Positions 43,962-53,301 are shown, counted from the first letter of the stretch. The stretch is 64,000 nt of DNA from GWB2-37-7 sp942492835 (GCA_942492835.1 OW818645.1:3906001-3970000), one strand, 5' to 3'. A program made the numbers and translations. The notes: generated from the sequence alone by a model not told the origin.

Positions 43962-45030
43962 TAATAAGAGACATTATATTATACCCATATTTGTATCACA
44001 TAGGGGCTGCCCTCATGACTGTATATTTTGCAATCAGAAGAAAATAACAGGCTCAGGAGGTGATGTATCGGGTGAAGAGGTAAAGTCAAAAATAGAAGAA
44101 TATCTAAAAACAATACCAAAGGAAAACACACACATAGAGCTTGCATTCTTTGGGGGAAGCTTTACCGCTATTCCCATAGAACAGCAAAAGGAGCTTCTAG
44201 GTGCTGTACAAAGTTATTTAAAACAGGGCGTAATAAGAAATATAAGGGTTTCTACAAGGCCTGATTGTATAAACGAGGAAGTAATTGAAATATTAAAGTA
44301 TTATGGTGTTAAGATAGTTGAGCTGGGTGTACAGTCTATGGATGAAGAAGTATTAAAGATTAGTAACAGAGGCCATAGCTCAGAGGATGTAGTAAATGCT
44401 GTAGCACTACTAAAACAAAGTGGCTTTATTGTAGGAGTTCAGGTTATGGTAGGCTTACCTGGTGATACAAAGGAAAAAAGCATTGATACAGTTTTAAAGC
44501 TTGTAAAACTTAAGCCTCATATAGCAAGAATTTATCCAGCATTGGTAATAAGAAATACATATATGGAGCAAATGTATTATAAAGGACTTTTTAAACCTTT
44601 CTCTCTAGAAAAGACTATTGATATATGCAAAGAACTCTTAATAATTTTCGAGATGAACAATATAGAGGTCATACGTATTGGACTACAGCCAACAGAAAAT
44701 ATTATGGAGGGCAAGGAGGTAGTGGCAGGACCTTTTCACCCTTCTATGAGGCAGCTTGTTGTAGCTGCTCTTTATAGAGATTTACTAGAGGATACTATTA
44801 GCAGTATGATGCCAATAGATGATGTTGAATTATTTGTAAATCCAAAAGAAATTTCCGACATTATAGGACAAAAAAGAGCTAATATTGAGTATCTGAAGGA
44901 AAGGTTTAATATCAGAAATATAGCGATAATACAGACTACAGAAATCGATAAGCAAAGTTTAATAGTGAAATCTGGCGAATATATGCGTAAAATGTCTATA
45001 AAAAATATTTATAAAATATTGGAAAAATAA
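43954..45030 (+). CDS. Radical SAM protein, Elp3-like
   Basis: 358-residue radical SAM enzyme with the 4Fe-4S motif CPHDCIFCNQKKITG near residue 20, FFGGSFTAIP, VGVQVMVGLPGD and a C-terminal part lacking an acetyltransferase domain. Related to the COG1243/Elp3 group; proteins like it commonly lie between rnc and smc in Clostridia. It overlaps rnc by 8 nt. Substrate unknown; tRNA modification is possible by family only. Confidence 0.85.
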   Translation: MNNNKRHYIIPIFVSHRGCPHDCIFCNQKKITGSGGDVSGEEVKSKIEEYLKTIPKENTHIELAFFGGSFTAIPIEQQKELLGAVQSYLKQGVIRNIRVSTRPDCINEEVIEILKYYGVKIVELGVQSMDEEVLKISNRGHSSEDVVNAVALLKQSGFIVGVQVMVGLPGDTKEKSIDTVLKLVKLKPHIARIYPALVIRNTYMEQMYYKGLFKPFSLEKTIDICKELLIIFEMNNIEVIRIGLQPTENIMEGKEVVAGPFHPSMRQLVVAALYRDLLEDTISSMMPIDDVELFVNPKEISDIIGQKRANIEYLKERFNIRNIAIIQTTEIDKQSLIVKSGEYMRKMSIKNIYKILEK

Positions 45031-45055
45031 AGGGATTAGACAGCAAATATAGAAT
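45031..45055 (+). promoter_or_regulatory. Sigma-H-like promoter candidate for spoVS
   Basis: AGGGATT, 14 bp, GAAT (45052-45055). This resembles the sigma-H pattern AGGAwTT / GAAT with one mismatch at the -35; spoVS is sigma-H dependent in B. subtilis. About 40 bases before the ATG. Confidence 0.35.
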
Positions 45056-45095
45056 ATTATTACTATTCTATAAGCATATAGGGGGTTATACAATA

Positions 45096-45356
45096 ATGGA
45101 TATACTAAGAGTATCAGCTCAATCACAGCCAAAGGCTGTCGCTGGAGCGCTTGCTGCAATACTTAGAGAGAAATCTATTGCAGAATTACAAGCTGTTGGA
45201 GCTGGCGCAGTAAACCAAGCTGTAAAAGCAATCGCGATCACAAGAGGATTTGTAGCGCCAAACGGAATAGATCTTGTCGTAGTACCTGCTTTTTCAGAGA
45301 TTGTGATAGACGGTGAGGACAGGACAGCAATAAAATTTATTGTTGAGCCAAGATAG
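45096..45356 (+). CDS. spoVS: Stage V sporulation protein S
   Basis: 86-residue Alba-like nucleic-acid-binding fold needed for proper septation and coat assembly in sporulation. Nearly the whole chain matches the family: DILRVSAQSQPKAVAGALAA, GAGAVNQAVKAIAITRGFV, NGIDLVVVPAFSEI. The ATG has GGGGG upstream. Monocistronic, with its own terminator. Confidence 0.97.
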   Translation: MDILRVSAQSQPKAVAGALAAILREKSIAELQAVGAGAVNQAVKAIAITRGFVAPNGIDLVVVPAFSEIVIDGEDRTAIKFIVEPR

Positions 45357-45369
45357 TAAACTCAAAAAC

Positions 45370-45407
45370 GCCAATTACTGATATTAGTAATTGGCACTAT
45401 TTTTTTG
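45370..45407 (+). terminator. Intrinsic terminator after spoVS
   Basis: GCCAATTACT (45370-45379) pairs perfectly with 45386-45395, 6-nt loop, then ACTA and seven T. Confidence 0.85.
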
Positions 45408-45431
45408 GGTATTCTTAAAATCCAAAGATTC

Positions 45432-45460
45432 TTTAAATAACACAATAATTATGATAAAAT
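45432..45460 (+). promoter_or_regulatory. Promoter candidate for smc-ftsY
   Basis: TTTAAA, 17 bp, TAAAAT with TGA extended -10 (45452-45460), about 60 bases before the smc ATG. Confidence 0.45.
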
Positions 45461-45520
45461 AATTTAGATAGACATGTTATAAAGGTTATATGAATTAATT
45501 TTTGCTATAGGAGTGGACAA

Positions 45521-48500
45521 ATGTATTTAAAGCAGTTAGAGGTACATGGTTTTAAATCCTTTGCGGATAAAATTGAGTTAAATCTTGCAAATGGAATAAA
45601 TGCAGTAGTTGGGCCAAATGGAAGCGGAAAGAGCAATATATCCGATGCTATTAGGTGGGTACTTGGAGAGCAGTCTGCCAAAACCCTTAGAGGCAGCAAG
45701 ATGGAAGACATTATATTTGCAGGAAGTGAGAAGAAGAAGGCATTAGGCTTCGCTGAGGTGAGTATATGCATAGATAATGCAGATAGGAAGCTTCCAGTAG
45801 ATTATACTGAGATAAATATAACCAGAAGAATGTATAGATCTGGTGAAAGTGAGTACTACATAAATAAAACCGCCTGTAGATTGAAGGATATTTTTGAGCT
45901 TCTAATGGATACAGGTATAGGTCGCGATGGTTACTCCATAATCGGACAAGGAAGAATAGACGAGATACTTAGTAATAAATCTGAAGATAGAAGACAAATA
46001 TTTGAAGAAGCAGCAGGCATTGTTAAGTTCAAAAGCAGAAAGCAGGAAGCGGAGAAAAAGCTAGAAAATACAAAGCAAAACATTACAAGAGTAATGGATA
46101 TTATAGAGGAAATAAGTACTCAGCTTGAGCCTATGAAGGAGCAGGCAGAAGTAGCCAAAAGATACAGAGATATACTCTTGGAGCTTAAGGGTATAGAAAT
46201 TAATTTGATTATAAGCAATATTGATAAATTTAAATCAAAACTGGAAAATATAAAGAATGAAGAAAATGGAATACAAAGCTATATAGAAGAAAGAGCCAAG
46301 CAAAAGCTTAACCTAGATGAAAAACAAAGAGAGCTAAAGGCTAGTCTAAATGCTTTAGAAAGAAGCTTGGAAGCTTTGCAGCAAGAGGCTCATCAACTTG
46401 AAAGCAATATGCAGCAGCAGGACGGTGAGTATAAGGTTGTTCAGGAAAAGAAGAACAATATAGAAAACTCCTTTGTGCGATTTCATCAAAGAAAAAAAGA
46501 GCTTGAGCAGGAGGGGAAAAAATCTCAGACTGCAGTTGTTGAGAATAATACGCATTTGGAGCTGCTTTGCGTACAACTACAGCAGTTGCAAAGCAGTATA
46601 ACAGAAAAATCCTCACAGTTTGATAATTATTATATCTCTATAGCTGAAAAGGAAACAGAGCTTGATAATGTTCAACAGCAATATATAAGTTTAATTAATT
46701 CACAATCAGAAATAAAAAGTAAGATAAACAGCTCTTACTCGTTTATAGAAAATATAGAGAAAAGAAGTTTACAAATAAATGGAGATTTAAAAAGGCTGGA
46801 AACACAGCTAGAAGAGAAGCGTGAGGCATTTAAGATTGCAGAAGAAAGCTTCCAAGCGGCTAAACACAGTGAAGCTCAGTGTGGAAATAAGCTTGATGAG
46901 CTTAAGCAGAATAAGCAAGGTAATGAGAATAAAGCGCTAGAGCTAGAGCATGAAGTGTCCAATGTAAAAAGCAATAAGGATAGTATAGCTTCCAGACTTA
47001 GGGTGTTAGAGGACATGGAAAAGGACTTTGAAGGATATAGTAAGTCTGTAAAGGCATTACTTAGCAATGCAGGAAGCATAACTAAGGGTATGCTTGGCGC
47101 AGTAGGTGAGATGATTAATGTACCATCAGAGTATGTCGCTGCTATTGATGTTGCTTTAGGAGCGCAGGTGCAAAGTGTTGTAACTGAGACAGAAGAGGAT
47201 GCAAAGGCTCTAATAGAATATTTAAAGAAGTACAAGCTAGGCAGGGCAACCTTCCTGCCTATAACCTCTATTAAGCCTAGATTTTTCTCGGATAGGGACA
47301 AAGCAAGCTTTGGAATAGATGGTTTTGTGGGTATAGCTTCAAAGCTTGTAACTTATGATAAAAAAATTGAAAATATTATTAACAATCTATTGGGTAGAAT
47401 AGCAATAGTAAAAGATATGGATTCTGCCATAAAGCTTGCGAGACTTACAAATTATGATTTTAGAATTGTAACCTTGGCAGGAGAAATAATTAATGCAGGT
47501 GGCTCTATTACAGGTGGTAGTTTAAATGCAGTATCTCATTCAGTATTATCTAGAAAAAATGAGATTGAGCAATTAAAGCTTAAATATCAAGACATAAAAG
47601 AGAATTTTGAAAAGCTTCTTTTGGATTTAGGAGCTGTAAAGCAAAATATAACAGCTACAGGTCTAGAAATTTCAAACAAAACTGATGAGCATCATAAGCT
47701 AATGCTTGAACTTAATAATTTACAAAACAGATTTGAAAGTTTAAAATCAGAAATGCAGATTATAAATGACAGAATATCCATAAGCACTAAGGAAATAGCT
47801 GACTTAAGTAAGGAATGTATTGAATCAAGAGAGTTTATTGATATTAATCAACAAAAAGAAAATAAGCTTGAGATAAGCAAGAAGGAAATAGAAGCAAGCA
47901 TAGCTGAGCTGCAAGCTGATATGAAGCAGCTAAATGAGGTGAAGGACGCTCACAATAACGATATTACGGATTTGAAGGTTAAGCTTTCAGCAATAGAGCA
48001 GAACAAGAAGTCCTTAGAGCTCCAGAATATTGAGTTAAATGATAGAATCAAGCAGCTAGAAGCAGAAGTACAAAACTCAATTAAAGAAATGGAACAGTCA
48101 GATACGGACTCTGCTCACTATGATGATATGCTAAAACAAATTAAAAATGTAATAAAAGAGTTAAAATCACAGATAGAACAAAAACAAAGTGAAATTAAGG
48201 AGAAAACAGAAGAAAAAATTATGGTGCAGACTGTTATTGAGAAATCTGATGAGGAAGCTAAAGACAACCAACAGGAAGCAACAGATGCTCAAAATAGTCT
48301 TCACAAAATCGAAATGCAGAAGGCAAAGGTAGAATTTGAGCTGGAAAATATTGAGCTAAAGCTTCTAGAGACCTATGAGCTTAACTATCATAACGCGCAA
48401 AGCTATAGGGATGATAGTATAAATCTAACATGGGCTTCAAGACGTTGTGATGAGCTGAAGAACGAAACCAGAGCTATGGGAACCGTTAATGTAAACGCTG

Positions 48501-49093
48501 TTGAGGAATATGAGAAGCTAAGCCAAAGATATACCTTCTTAAATAATCAGGTAGAGGACATGGTAAATTCCAGAGAGTCCTTATTACAGGTAATATCAGA
48601 GATAGCAGAAAATATGAAGCAGCAGTTTATAACTGAGTTTTATAAGATTAACGAGAATTTCAATGAGGTATTTGCGCAGCTCTTTGGCGGTGGTCAAGCT
48701 CAGCTAGTACTATCAGATGCTGACAACATACTAGAGTCTGGCATAGAAATAATTGCTAAACCTCCAGGTAAGAAGCTTCAAAACCTGTTGCTTTTATCCG
48801 GTGGTGAAAGGGCATTAACAGCAATAGCACTATTGTTTGCGATACTTAAAATGAAGCCGGCACCCTTCTGTGTATTAGACGAAATAGATGCAGCACTGGA
48901 TGATGCAAATGTAGACCGATATGCATCCTTCTTGAAGGAGTTTGCAAAAACGACCCAGTTTATTATTATAACCCATAGAAAGGGTACTATGGAGTCCGCT
49001 AATTGTCTCTATGGAGTAAGCATGGAGGATAGCGGTATTTCTAAGCTTATTTCAGTTAAGCTGGAAAATACACAAGAGGATAAGGTAAGCTAA
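45521..49093 (+). CDS. smc: Chromosome segregation protein SMC
   Basis: 1190-residue condensin ATPase. N-terminal Walker A VVGPNGSGKSNISDAIRW (about residue 31), two long coiled coils, a hinge near 510-640 (ending GGSITGGSLNAVSHSV), and the C-terminal signature LLSGGERALTAIALLFAIL followed by Walker B FCVLDEIDAALDDANVDR. AGGAG precedes the ATG. The order rnc-(radical SAM)-smc-ftsY-ylxM-ffh is the standard Firmicute block. scpA and scpB are not here. Confidence 0.97.
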   Translation: MYLKQLEVHGFKSFADKIELNLANGINAVVGPNGSGKSNISDAIRWVLGEQSAKTLRGSKMEDIIFAGSEKKKALGFAEVSICIDNADRKLPVDYTEINITRRMYRSGESEYYINKTACRLKDIFELLMDTGIGRDGYSIIGQGRIDEILSNKSEDRRQIFEEAAGIVKFKSRKQEAEKKLENTKQNITRVMDIIEEISTQLEPMKEQAEVAKRYRDILLELKGIEINLIISNIDKFKSKLENIKNEENGIQSYIEERAKQKLNLDEKQRELKASLNALERSLEALQQEAHQLESNMQQQDGEYKVVQEKKNNIENSFVRFHQRKKELEQEGKKSQTAVVENNTHLELLCVQLQQLQSSITEKSSQFDNYYISIAEKETELDNVQQQYISLINSQSEIKSKINSSYSFIENIEKRSLQINGDLKRLETQLEEKREAFKIAEESFQAAKHSEAQCGNKLDELKQNKQGNENKALELEHEVSNVKSNKDSIASRLRVLEDMEKDFEGYSKSVKALLSNAGSITKGMLGAVGEMINVPSEYVAAIDVALGAQVQSVVTETEEDAKALIEYLKKYKLGRATFLPITSIKPRFFSDRDKASFGIDGFVGIASKLVTYDKKIENIINNLLGRIAIVKDMDSAIKLARLTNYDFRIVTLAGEIINAGGSITGGSLNAVSHSVLSRKNEIEQLKLKYQDIKENFEKLLLDLGAVKQNITATGLEISNKTDEHHKLMLELNNLQNRFESLKSEMQIINDRISISTKEIADLSKECIESREFIDINQQKENKLEISKKEIEASIAELQADMKQLNEVKDAHNNDITDLKVKLSAIEQNKKSLELQNIELNDRIKQLEAEVQNSIKEMEQSDTDSAHYDDMLKQIKNVIKELKSQIEQKQSEIKEKTEEKIMVQTVIEKSDEEAKDNQQEATDAQNSLHKIEMQKAKVEFELENIELKLLETYELNYHNAQSYRDDSINLTWASRRCDELKNETRAMGTVNVNAVEEYEKLSQRYTFLNNQVEDMVNSRESLLQVISEIAENMKQQFITEFYKINENFNEVFAQLFGGGQAQLVLSDADNILESGIEIIAKPPGKKLQNLLLLSGGERALTAIALLFAILKMKPAPFCVLDEIDAALDDANVDRYASFLKEFAKTTQFIIITHRKGTMESANCLYGVSMEDSGISKLISVKLENTQEDKVS

Positions 49094-49121
49094 AAATAGC
49101 AAATTTATATTTAGGAGTGAT

Positions 49122-50282
49122 ATGATGGCTAGTTTTATTTCAAAGCTATTTAAAAAGGATAAGGAAAAACAAGAAGAGGTATTGTCAGACTCAGAAGAAC
49201 AGCTTTCTGATGAAGAAATAGAGCAAATGTTAATTGATGAGCAGGTCAATGATGAAGAGACTATGCAGGAACTGGAAGTAAGCGAGATACAAGCTGATTC
49301 CATGAAAGAAGAAGAGGAACTGGAAATAAGTGAAGTTCAAGAAGATATAGAGGAAGAAGAACAAAGTGCAAAAATACCATTCTTCACTAAGCTTAAGGAT
49401 GGACTTTTTAACACACGAAAAAGCATTACAAATAAAATTAATGATGCACTTGTGAAATTTAAGACTGTTGATGAGGATTTGTTTGATGAGCTAGAGGAAA
49501 TTTTGATTACCGCAGATATTGGTGTTGAAACATCTATGAAAATACTTGACGCTTTGAGACTTAAGGTAAAACAAGAAAATATAAAAGAACCGATGAAAAT
49601 AAAGGGACTGCTCAAGCAGGAAATGTTGGATGAATTAGGTAAAACAGCAGAGCCTATAGGTACTCACTTACCTGAGATTATACTTGTAATAGGTGTAAAT
49701 GGCGTAGGTAAAACTACATCTATTGGCAAAATAGCAAGCAGACTAAAAAAATCAGGTAAAAAGGTACTTATAGCAGCCGCAGATACCTTTAGAGCAGCCG
49801 CAATAGACCAGCTGGAGGTATGGGGCAAAAGAGCAGGCGTTGATGTTATAAAGCATCAAGAGGGCTCTGATCCAGCAGCCGTAATATTTGACGCAATCAG
49901 CGCTGCAAAATCAAGAAAGATTGATGTCTTAATCTGTGACACTGCAGGAAGACTTCATAATAAGAAAAACTTGATGGAGGAGCTTAGAAAAATATTTAAA
50001 GTTATAGAAAGAGAATACCCTGAAGCACATAAGGAAGTTCTATTGGTTTTAGATGCTACAACAGGTCAAAATGCAGTATCACAAGCAAAAATCTTCAAAG
50101 AAGTAGCAAACATAACAGGTATAATACTTACTAAGCTTGATGGTACAGCAAAGGGTGGAATAGTTATAAGCATAAAATCAGAGCTTAATATCCCTGTAAA
50201 GCTGGTTGGAGTCGGTGAAAAGGTAAGTGATCTTCAAGAGTTTATACCAGAAGATTTTGTAAATGCTTTATTTGAGGAATAA
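49122..50282 (+). CDS. ftsY: Signal recognition particle receptor FtsY
   Basis: GTPase receptor that docks the SRP-ribosome complex at the membrane. A very acidic N-terminal region (about 15-85, many EE/DE pairs) precedes the four-helix N domain and the G domain with GVNGVGKTTSIGKIA (about 190), DTFRAAAIDQL, DTAGRLHNKKNLM and TKLDGTAKGG. Length is 386 aa. Start 49122 or 49125 (tandem ATG) behind AGGAG; the ribosome-site spacing slightly favours 49125. Confidence 0.96.
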   Translation: MMASFISKLFKKDKEKQEEVLSDSEEQLSDEEIEQMLIDEQVNDEETMQELEVSEIQADSMKEEEELEISEVQEDIEEEEQSAKIPFFTKLKDGLFNTRKSITNKINDALVKFKTVDEDLFDELEEILITADIGVETSMKILDALRLKVKQENIKEPMKIKGLLKQEMLDELGKTAEPIGTHLPEIILVIGVNGVGKTTSIGKIASRLKKSGKKVLIAAADTFRAAAIDQLEVWGKRAGVDVIKHQEGSDPAAVIFDAISAAKSRKIDVLICDTAGRLHNKKNLMEELRKIFKVIEREYPEAHKEVLLVLDATTGQNAVSQAKIFKEVANITGIILTKLDGTAKGGIVISIKSELNIPVKLVGVGEKVSDLQEFIPEDFVNALFEE

Positions 50283-50285
50283 ATG

Positions 50286-50314
50286 TTGACAACATGCATA
50301 TATTAATATAAAAT
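50286..50314 (+). promoter_or_regulatory. Promoter for ylxM-ffh
   Basis: TTGACA, 17 bp, TAAAAT, beginning 4 bases after the ftsY stop. The predicted start near 50321 falls at the left arm of a perfect hairpin, so the transcript would begin with a stem-loop. Confidence 0.75.
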
Positions 50315-50318
50315 ATTT

Positions 50319-50344
50319 GTTGTAAAGGTTTTGACCTTTACAAC
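50319..50344 (+). other. Perfect 11-bp hairpin at the 5' end of the ylxM-ffh transcript
   Basis: GTTGTAAAGGT (50319-50329) pairs with 50334-50344 around a TTTG loop. No T tract follows, so it is not a normal terminator. It lies about 30 bases before the ylxM ATG; mRNA stabilisation or RNase III processing are possible. Confidence 0.6.
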
Positions 50345-50372
50345 CCTAAAAGATATTTTAGAGGTGTATAGT

Positions 50373-50729
50373 ATGTACGAGAAAATTGTGCAGATTGCTC
50401 TTTTGTTTGATTTCTATGGACAGCTCTTAACTGAGAAACAGATAGATATAATAGATATGCACTATAACAATGATTTATCCTTAAGTGAGATATCAGAACA
50501 AGTGGGCATAAGTAGGCAAGGTGTATATGATACTTTGAAACGAGCAGAGAAAACCCTTTTTGAATATGAGGATAAGCTTGGGCTTGTAAACAGGTTTTTA
50601 AAGCAAAAGGAAGCCCTATTTGATGTAAATAATATGCTAAATCAAATACTAGACATAGAAGAAAATAATATAGATATAATAAAAAGTAAAATTTCTGATA
50701 CAATTTCTTATATAAAGAAGCTCATATAA
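50373..50729 (+). CDS. YlxM family SRP-associated HTH protein
   Basis: 118-residue UPF0122/YlxM protein, a small helix-turn-helix partner reported to stimulate Ffh/SRP GTPase in streptococci. QIALLFDFYGQLLTEKQIDI at the start and the HTH segment SLSEISEQVGISRQGVYDTLKRAEKTL are typical. ATG 50373 with GAGGTG 7 nt upstream; the longer frame from 50331 crosses the leader hairpin. It lies directly before ffh, the conserved location. Confidence 0.9.
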   Translation: MYEKIVQIALLFDFYGQLLTEKQIDIIDMHYNNDLSLSEISEQVGISRQGVYDTLKRAEKTLFEYEDKLGLVNRFLKQKEALFDVNNMLNQILDIEENNIDIIKSKISDTISYIKKLI

Positions 50730-50747
50730 AACCCAGGAGGTGGTTAA

Positions 50748-52088
50748 ATGGCTTTTGAAGGATTAGCTGGTAAGCTGCAAGATACCCTAAAAAAGTTAAG
50801 AGGTGCCGGCAAGCTTAATGAAAAAGATATAAAAGATGCCATGAGAGAGGTTCGGATGGCTCTGCTTGAAGCAGATGTTAGCTTCAAGGTGGCAAAAGAC
50901 TTTGTAAATAAAGTTACAGAAAAAGCTGTTGGACAGGATATATTAGAAAGCTTGACACCTGGACAACAGGTTATAAAAATTGTAAATGATGAGCTGACTC
51001 AATTAATGGGCAGCACTCAAAGCAAAATTACTTTTTCCTCAAAGCCTCCGACAGTATATATGATGGTAGGCTTGCAGGGAGCTGGTAAAACTACTCATAC
51101 GGCTAAGCTTGGACTAATGCTTAAGAAACAGGGTAAGAACCCATTATTTGTTGCCTGTGATATTTACAGACCAGCAGCAATAAAGCAGTTACAGGTTGTA
51201 GGTCAGCAAGTTGGAGTAGAAGTATTTTCCTTAGGAGATAAGGTAAATCCTGTTGATATTGCAAAAGCAGGAATAGAACATGCAAAGAAAAATGGCAATG
51301 ATGTTGTATTTATAGATACTGCTGGAAGACTTCACATTGATGAAGAGTTAATGGGAGAACTAGATGATATTAAGAAAAGTGTAAGACCAACTGAAATACT
51401 ACTAGTAGTTGACTCAATGACGGGTCAGGATGCAGTAAATGTTGCAGAAAGCTTTAATGAAAAGCTAGGTATAGATGGAGTAATACTTACTAAGCTAGAT
51501 GGAGATACAAGAGGTGGAGCGGCACTATCTGTTAAAGCTGTTACCGGTAAACCTATAAAGTTTGCTGGAATGGGTGAGAAGATGGACGATCTTGAAGCTT
51601 TTTATCCAGACCGAATGGCTTCAAGAATATTGGGTATGGGAGATGTACTCACGCTTATAGAGAAAGCTCAAACAAACATGGACGAAAAGAAGGCTATGGA
51701 GCTTGAGAAAAAGATAAGAAATCAGCAGTTTAACCTTGAAGACTTCCTTGATCAGCTTCAGCAAATGAAGAAGATGGGATCTTTAAGCTCTCTTGTTGAA
51801 ATGATTCCTGGCATGAATTCTAGTAAACTTAAGAACGTACAGGTCGATGACAATGAGATTGTAAGGACAGAGGCTATTATACACTCTATGACCAAGAAGG
51901 AAAGAACAGAGCCTTCAATTATAAATTCCAGTAGAAGGAAACGTATTGCGGCTGGAAGCGGTACTACAATCCAGGATGTTAACAAGCTTTTGAAAAACTT
52001 CGAGCAAACTAAGAAGATGATGAAGCAGTTTACAGACATGGGAAATGATATCAAGAAAGGCAAAAAGAAATTACCTTTCTTTAGATAA
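50748..52088 (+). CDS. ffh: Signal recognition particle protein Ffh (SRP54)
   Basis: SRP GTPase that recognises signal sequences. N domain, G domain with GLQGAGKTTHTAKLG near 107, DTAGRLHIDEELM and TKLDGDTRGGAALS, then the Met-rich M domain (MKKMGSLSSLVEMIPGM, and SSRRKRIAAGSGTT which binds SRP RNA). Length is 446 aa. AGGAGGTG precedes the ATG, 18 nt after ylxM. The SRP RNA gene was not seen in this window. Confidence 0.97.
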   Translation: MAFEGLAGKLQDTLKKLRGAGKLNEKDIKDAMREVRMALLEADVSFKVAKDFVNKVTEKAVGQDILESLTPGQQVIKIVNDELTQLMGSTQSKITFSSKPPTVYMMVGLQGAGKTTHTAKLGLMLKKQGKNPLFVACDIYRPAAIKQLQVVGQQVGVEVFSLGDKVNPVDIAKAGIEHAKKNGNDVVFIDTAGRLHIDEELMGELDDIKKSVRPTEILLVVDSMTGQDAVNVAESFNEKLGIDGVILTKLDGDTRGGAALSVKAVTGKPIKFAGMGEKMDDLEAFYPDRMASRILGMGDVLTLIEKAQTNMDEKKAMELEKKIRNQQFNLEDFLDQLQQMKKMGSLSSLVEMIPGMNSSKLKNVQVDDNEIVRTEAIIHSMTKKERTEPSIINSSRRKRIAAGSGTTIQDVNKLLKNFEQTKKMMKQFTDMGNDIKKGKKKLPFFR

Positions 52089-52128
52089 TTAAATTCATTT
52101 TGTTTACATTTTAAGGAGGTGAAATAAA

Positions 52129-52377
52129 GTGGCAGTTAAGATAAGATTAAAAAGAATCGGTGCTAAAAAGGTACCTTTTTACAGAGTTGTAGTTGCAGAT
52201 TCAAGATCACCTAGAGATGGTAAGTTCATAGAAGAAATCGGATACTACAATCCATTAACAGATCCTGCAGAAGTAAAGATAGATGCAGAAAAGGCTAAGA
52301 AGTGGCTGGACAATGGTGCACAACCATCTGATACAGTTAAAGCATTATTAAAGAAAAGTGGTATAATAGAAGCATAA
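52129..52377 (+). CDS. rpsP: 30S ribosomal protein S16
   Basis: 82-residue small-subunit protein: VKIRLKRIGAKKVPFYRVVV, SRSPRDGKFIEEIGYYNPL. GTG start with AAGGAGGTGA upstream. First gene of the rpsP-khpA-rimM-trmD cluster. Confidence 0.97.
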   Translation: MAVKIRLKRIGAKKVPFYRVVVADSRSPRDGKFIEEIGYYNPLTDPAEVKIDAEKAKKWLDNGAQPSDTVKALLKKSGIIEA

Positions 52378-52404
52378 AAATATCTTCTATTGGGAGTGTT
52401 GCAA

Positions 52405-52632
52405 TTGAAAAATTTAGTTGAAGTAATTGCAAAAAGTCTTGTTAATAATCCTGATGAGGTGCATGTGAAAGAAACTGAAAGTAGTAACTCAATATTAATT
52501 GAACTTTCTGTAGCATCTGAGGACATGGGCAAGGTTATCGGCAAGCAAGGCAGAATTGCAAAGGCTATTAGAACTGTTGTGAAATCAGCAGCTGTAAAAA
52601 CCGATAAAAAGGTTATAGTAGAAATAATTTAA
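52405..52632 (+). CDS. khpA: KH-domain RNA-binding protein KhpA
   Basis: 75-residue single KH domain, with the GxxG loop in MGKVIGKQGRIAKAIRTVVK. KhpA pairs with KhpB/Jag to bind RNAs affecting division and cell shape. TTG 52405 is chosen, with GGGAGTG 7 nt upstream; the longer frame starting at 52390 includes that ribosome site. Conserved position between rpsP and rimM. Confidence 0.93.
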   Translation: MKNLVEVIAKSLVNNPDEVHVKETESSNSILIELSVASEDMGKVIGKQGRIAKAIRTVVKSAAVKTDKKVIVEII

Positions 52633-52678
52633 TGAGAAACAGGGGATAATATTATATTATTTCTACTGTATTCTAGAA

Positions 52679-52719
52679 GTTTCGTGTTATGCGTTTGAAT
52701 AAAATTATTAACACGAAAC
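52679..52719 (+). other. Hairpin in the khpA-rimM gap
   Basis: GTTTCGTGTTA pairs perfectly with TAACACGAAAC around a 19-nt loop. No T tract that would make it a terminator. First of two adjacent stem-loops. Confidence 0.6.
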
Positions 52720-52727
52720 ATTTTCTA

Positions 52728-52779
52728 CTATATTTAAGAGAACGCAGTTTTGATAAAGACTGCGTTCTCTTAAATATAG
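52728..52779 (+). other. 21-bp perfect hairpin just before rimM
   Basis: The arms 52728-52748 and 52759-52779 are exact complements (sharing the core AAGAGAACGCAGT) with a 10-nt loop. It ends 7 bases before the GAAGGTG ribosome site of rimM and has no T tract. Likely an RNA regulatory or processing element (long enough for RNase III), or possibly a small mobile repeat. Confidence 0.75.
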
Positions 52780-52797
52780 CAAAATGAAGGTGATTAA

Positions 52798-53301
52798 ATG
52801 TTAGAATACTTAAGCATAGGACAAATAGTAAATACACACGGAATAAAGGGAGAGATAAAAGTATTTCCTTTGACCGCTGATATTACTCGTTTTGATAAGC
52901 TAAAGGAAGTATATGTTGAAGAAAAGAGTGGATTGAAAAAATATTCCGTAGCTAGTGTGAAATACTTTAAGAACACAGTGATTATGAAGCTAGAAGGAAT
53001 AGACAGCATAAATGATGCAGAAAAGCTTAAGGAGTTATACATTAAGGTTGGAAGATGGGATGCAGTACCACTGCCTCAGGATACTTTTTTTATATGTGAT
53101 ATCGTAGATTCTGAGGTTTATGACATAGAGCTTGGCTTGATTGGAAAGCTTACAAACGTGTTACAAACAGGCAGTAATGATGTATATGTGGTAACACAGG
53201 ATAAAAAAGAAATACTTATACCAGCATTAAAAACAGTGGTGAAAGAAATAGACCTTAAGAATAAAAAGATTACTGTAGAATTACCAGAGGGATTGATTTA
53301 A
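52798..53301 (+). CDS. rimM: 16S rRNA processing protein RimM
   Basis: Assists assembly of the 30S head together with S19. N-terminal beta barrel (IGQIVNTHGIKGEIKVFPLT) and C-terminal PRC-barrel domain (FFICDIVDSEVYD, then VLQTGSNDVYVV). Length is 167 aa. GAAGGTG precedes the ATG. The stop overlaps trmD by one base. The last ~50 bases of this gene are repeated before the second trmD at 55082. Confidence 0.95.
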   Translation: MLEYLSIGQIVNTHGIKGEIKVFPLTADITRFDKLKEVYVEEKSGLKKYSVASVKYFKNTVIMKLEGIDSINDAEKLKELYIKVGRWDAVPLPQDTFFICDIVDSEVYDIELGLIGKLTNVLQTGSNDVYVVTQDKKEILIPALKTVVKEIDLKNKKITVELPEGLI

